A stretch of 10,623 nucleotides of DNA from Candidatus Desantisiibacteriota bacterium (GTDB lineage Bacteria > JACRDZ01): positions 1-10,623 of the forward strand of contig JACQWU010000270.1 in the NCBI GenBank assembly GCA_016209155.1, given 5' to 3'. This document shows, piece by piece, positions 8,571 to 10,623 of this stretch. A program made the position numbers and the translations under genes. Within the stretch, counting starts at the first letter, position 1. Each line of letters begins with the position of its first letter. The notes under the pieces are model-generated. The model was not told the DNA's origin, made no database searches, and saw only the letters and a list, made by a program, of their open reading frames with translations.

Positions 8571-10330
8571 CAGTTGTTTTCAAATGAAGTTTTTATTAGA
8601 TTATTAAGATAAGATTCGGGATTTATAACTGCTTCTGCTGTAATAATAAAATTTTTTCCCATTTCATGATTATTAATTAGTTTTAATCCTAATTCATAAT
8701 TTTTAAATATTTTCTGGCATTCCAGAACAACGTTTGTATTTTCATTTAAAGCATTTTTTAAAATCAAGTCCATGGCTTCAGTATCAAAGCTGATAGATAT
8801 ATTATTTTTAATTAAAAAATTTTTTTCAAATTCATGTATTTCCCTGCGCATATTAATTATTTGGGTACATGTTTTATTAATTAGTATATCTTCTGCTAAG
8901 GCTATTTCTGTGATTAAATCAACTGCGCATTGTGAAAAAACAATTTCTTCGTTATAATTTTTTTTATAATTCACTGCAAAAATATCTATCTGGTTTTTTA
9001 TTATTTTTTTTTGCTGAGAAATAAAAATTTTAAATAGATTTTCCTGCTCAATATTATCAGGATCATTTAATACTTTGTTTAATTCTATTTCAGGATTTTC
9101 AATTATTCTATCTGTTACGATAAGTTTTTTAATATTTGTGGATGGTAAATTTTTTTCAAATTTTAATAATTTTTTTTCCATCACGCTTATTAAACCTCTT
9201 GCACCTATTTTTTTTTGATAAGTTTGTTTTGCTATTTCATGAAATGCTTCATCCATAAAATATAAATTTATTCCATAAGATTTAAAATCCTGTTTTTTGC
9301 TTTTGACAAGAGGTGAGTTCGGATTTTTAAGAATTTCATGCAGATCCTCAAGCGTAAGAGCATCCAATACTGTAATCACAGGCAATCTGCCAATAAATTC
9401 AGATTCAAAACCATAAGTGATGAAATCTTCTGCCACAGCCTGCCGCAGTATTTCACTGTTGAGTTTGTCATCTAAAGAGGATACGGGTGAAGTGTTAAAA
9501 CCGATATTTTGTTTATTAAGTCTTTTTGCTATAATTTCCGTAAGGCCGTTAAAAGCGCCGCTCATTATGAATAAAATATTTCTGGTATTTATTTTTTTCT
9601 TTTCAATTTTACCGGTTTTTTGGAATTTTAGCGCAATTTCCATTTGAGAAGCAATATCTGAGGGTGATTTTAAATCAACCTCTGTCTCTTCCATAACTTT
9701 TAAAAAATTACGCTGTACACCGGTTCTTGAAACATCCGGGCCATAGGTAGTGCCGCTTGATGCTATTTTATCAATTTCGTCTACATAAATGATTCCGTGC
9801 TCCGCAAGTTCAATATCTCCGCCGGCTTCGTGCGCTAATTCTCTTACAAGATCTTCAACGTCTCTTCCAACATATCCTGTTTCACTGAATTTAGTTGCAT
9901 CGCTTTTAACAAACGGCACCCCGATTTTATCCGCAATTAATTTTACGAGATAAGTTTTTCCTACACCGGTCGGTCCAATCATCAGGATATTACTTTTTAT
10001 GCTGCCGGGAAACATTTTAAGTGTTTTAGCTTTTATTCTGCGGAAATGAGTACATATTTTTGTTGAAAGAATTTCTTTTGCTTCATTTTGTTTAATCACA
10101 TATTGATCCAGATATTTTTCAAGTTCAGCAGGGAGCATATCAAAGTGTATTTTTTGAACCCCGTGTGGTGTAGAGCTGCCTTCATTATCTGTTTTTTCTC
10201 TTTCTGCATCAGGTACAGATGTTTCGCGGGGATGTGATTGTTTTATGAATATATCCATGTCAGCTTTATGAGGTTCTTCATTTATATTTGTAATTATATT
10301 ATTATCTTTTGACATATTATTCACTTTCAT
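8570..10330 (-). CDS. ClpX/HslU-like AAA+ unfoldase with C-terminal extension, no zinc-binding domain
   Basis: The protein (586 aa) is an AAA+ ATPase of the Clp/HslU unfoldase group. Visible motifs are Walker A GPTGVGKT (119-126), pore-1 loop GYVG (152-155), Walker B IIYVDEIDK (180-188), sensor-1 strand NILFIMSGAF (251-260), IGF loop (276-278, the tripeptide by which ClpX docks on ClpP), arginine-finger box EFIGRLPV (R315) and sensor-2 GARGL (R378). The N-terminal 60 residues are polar and low in complexity and lack the four-cysteine zinc domain of ClpX. About 180 residues (from 410) extend beyond the ClpX core and look helical. The start overlaps the DUF362 stop (ATGA); an in-frame ATG at 10315 with GAAAGTGA upstream is an alternative start. 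The likely role is ATP-driven unfolding of proteins for a peptidase such as ClpP, or peptidase-independent remodelling. I recall similar extended ClpX-like ATPases in other bacteria, but have no specific function for them. Confidence 0.88.
   Translation of the reverse strand: MKVNNMSKDNNIITNINEEPHKADMDIFIKQSHPRETSVPDAEREKTDNEGSSTPHGVQKIHFDMLPAELEKYLDQYVIKQNEAKEILSTKICTHFRRIKAKTLKMFPGSIKSNILMIGPTGVGKTYLVKLIADKIGVPFVKSDATKFSETGYVGRDVEDLVRELAHEAGGDIELAEHGIIYVDEIDKIASSGTTYGPDVSRTGVQRNFLKVMEETEVDLKSPSDIASQMEIALKFQKTGKIEKKKINTRNILFIMSGAFNGLTEIIAKRLNKQNIGFNTSPVSSLDDKLNSEILRQAVAEDFITYGFESEFIGRLPVITVLDALTLEDLHEILKNPNSPLVKSKKQDFKSYGINLYFMDEAFHEIAKQTYQKKIGARGLISVMEKKLLKFEKNLPSTNIKKLIVTDRIIENPEIELNKVLNDPDNIEQENLFKIFISQQKKIIKNQIDIFAVNYKKNYNEEIVFSQCAVDLITEIALAEDILINKTCTQIINMRREIHEFEKNFLIKNNISISFDTEAMDLILKNALNENTNVVLECQKIFKNYELGLKLINNHEMGKNFIITAEAVINPESYLNNLIKTSFENN
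10327..10330 (-). promoter_or_regulatory. ATGA start/stop overlap coupling the DUF362 and ATPase genes
   Basis: Reading the minus strand, the DUF362 gene ends GTA AAA ATA TGA, and the ATG of the ATPase frame shares ATGA with that stop. No Shine-Dalgarno sequence is evident just before this ATG, which fits re-initiation by ribosomes finishing the upstream gene. The downstream ATG at 10315-10313, preceded by GAAAGTGA, could be used instead or as well. Confidence 0.6.
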
Positions 10331-10623
10331 ATTTTTACAAGTTCATATTTTCTTGAACCAATACCAAGCTTCTCTCCATATTCAAGTTGTACAGACCAGT
10401 CTATTTCAGGATAAATTGTCTTGAATTTATCAGTACCTTTTTTGTAACTTGAAGATAATTTACTGCCTGTTATCCCGACAGCTTCATTTACCATATCTGC
10501 TGAGCACTGATCAATAGCGACCGGATCAAGTGAAGCCAGAATTCCGATATCCGGTACAATAGGAGCATCGTTACATTGATAACAGTCACATTCAGGAGAT
10601 ACCTGCATTATAAAATTAAAATA
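10327..10623 (-). CDS. DUF362 family protein, C-terminal part (5' end beyond window)
   Basis: The frame is open to the right edge: codons before the internal Met at 10608 read YFNFI, so that Met is not the start. The visible 98 residues match the end of DUF362 proteins: the cysteine cluster CDCYQC, the conserved NDAPIVPDIGILASLDPVAID stretch (broken here as NDAPIVPDIGI then LASLDPVAID), and a C-terminus of the type YPEIDWSVQLEYGEKLGIGS ending YELVKI. DUF362 proteins are often fused to or associated with ferredoxin-type iron-sulfur domains; their biochemical role is not established. It is the upstream gene of the ATPase operon by its 4-base overlap. Confidence 0.85.
   Translation of the reverse strand, partial: YFNFIMQVSPECDCYQCNDAPIVPDIGILASLDPVAIDQCSADMVNEAVGITGSKLSSSYKKGTDKFKTIYPEIDWSVQLEYGEKLGIGSRKYELVKI

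Noticed and set aside
9417-9647. Short plus-strand open frames opposite the ATPase gene (also 8772-8957)
   Set aside because: They are shadows of conserved ATPase coding sequence, including the strand that encodes the arginine-finger and sensor-1 regions, and show no domain or start signal of their own.
10606-10608. ATG at 10608 as the start of the right-hand minus-strand gene
   Set aside because: The upstream codons (YFNFI) are in frame to the window edge and the sequence from this Met is only the C-terminal end of a DUF362 protein, so it is an internal Met of a partial gene.

Overview
The window looks like chromosomal DNA from an AT-rich bacterium, probably an uncultured lineage. GC is roughly 30% over most of it, all three genes end in TGA (so TGA is a normal stop), and the gene content (a giant adhesin-like mosaic protein, a ClpX-like ATPase and a DUF362 protein) fits candidate-phylum genomes. 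I cannot place the phylum from this sequence. No tRNA, rRNA, CRISPR array, transposase or origin was seen, and no stretch over 300 bases lacks a gene.

Positions 1-8535 (+) are one continuous open frame, already open at base 1, encoding at least 2,844 residues of a very large, probably exported or surface protein. It is a string of about 18 Ig-like/CARDB-like beta-sandwich domains. One of these is interrupted by a block of 14 regulator-type propeller blades (consistent with two seven-bladed propellers). Near the C-terminus is a Rossmann-like domain resembling class I glutamine amidotransferases but without the nucleophile cysteine, then a last beta domain and a charged helical tail. No kinase, membrane segment or sorting motif is visible. 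A perfect 28-bp palindrome sits in frame inside one Ig-like domain.

Positions 8536-8569 separate this gene from a convergent pair on the minus strand and hold an A/T-only inverted repeat. The minus-strand pair is a DUF362 protein (only its C-terminus lies in the window, 10327-10623) followed, with a 4-base ATGA overlap, by a 586-residue AAA+ unfoldase (8570-10330). The ATPase mixes ClpX-like features (IGF loop, no I domain) with HslU-like motifs, has no N-terminal zinc-binding domain, and carries a long C-terminal extension.

The minus-strand genes probably form an operon whose promoter lies beyond the right edge. Nothing in the sequence ties that operon functionally to the giant protein; they are convergent neighbours. 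The most unusual points are the propeller block nested in an Ig-like domain, the in-frame palindrome, the degenerate amidotransferase-like domain and the hybrid ClpX/HslU-like ATPase.
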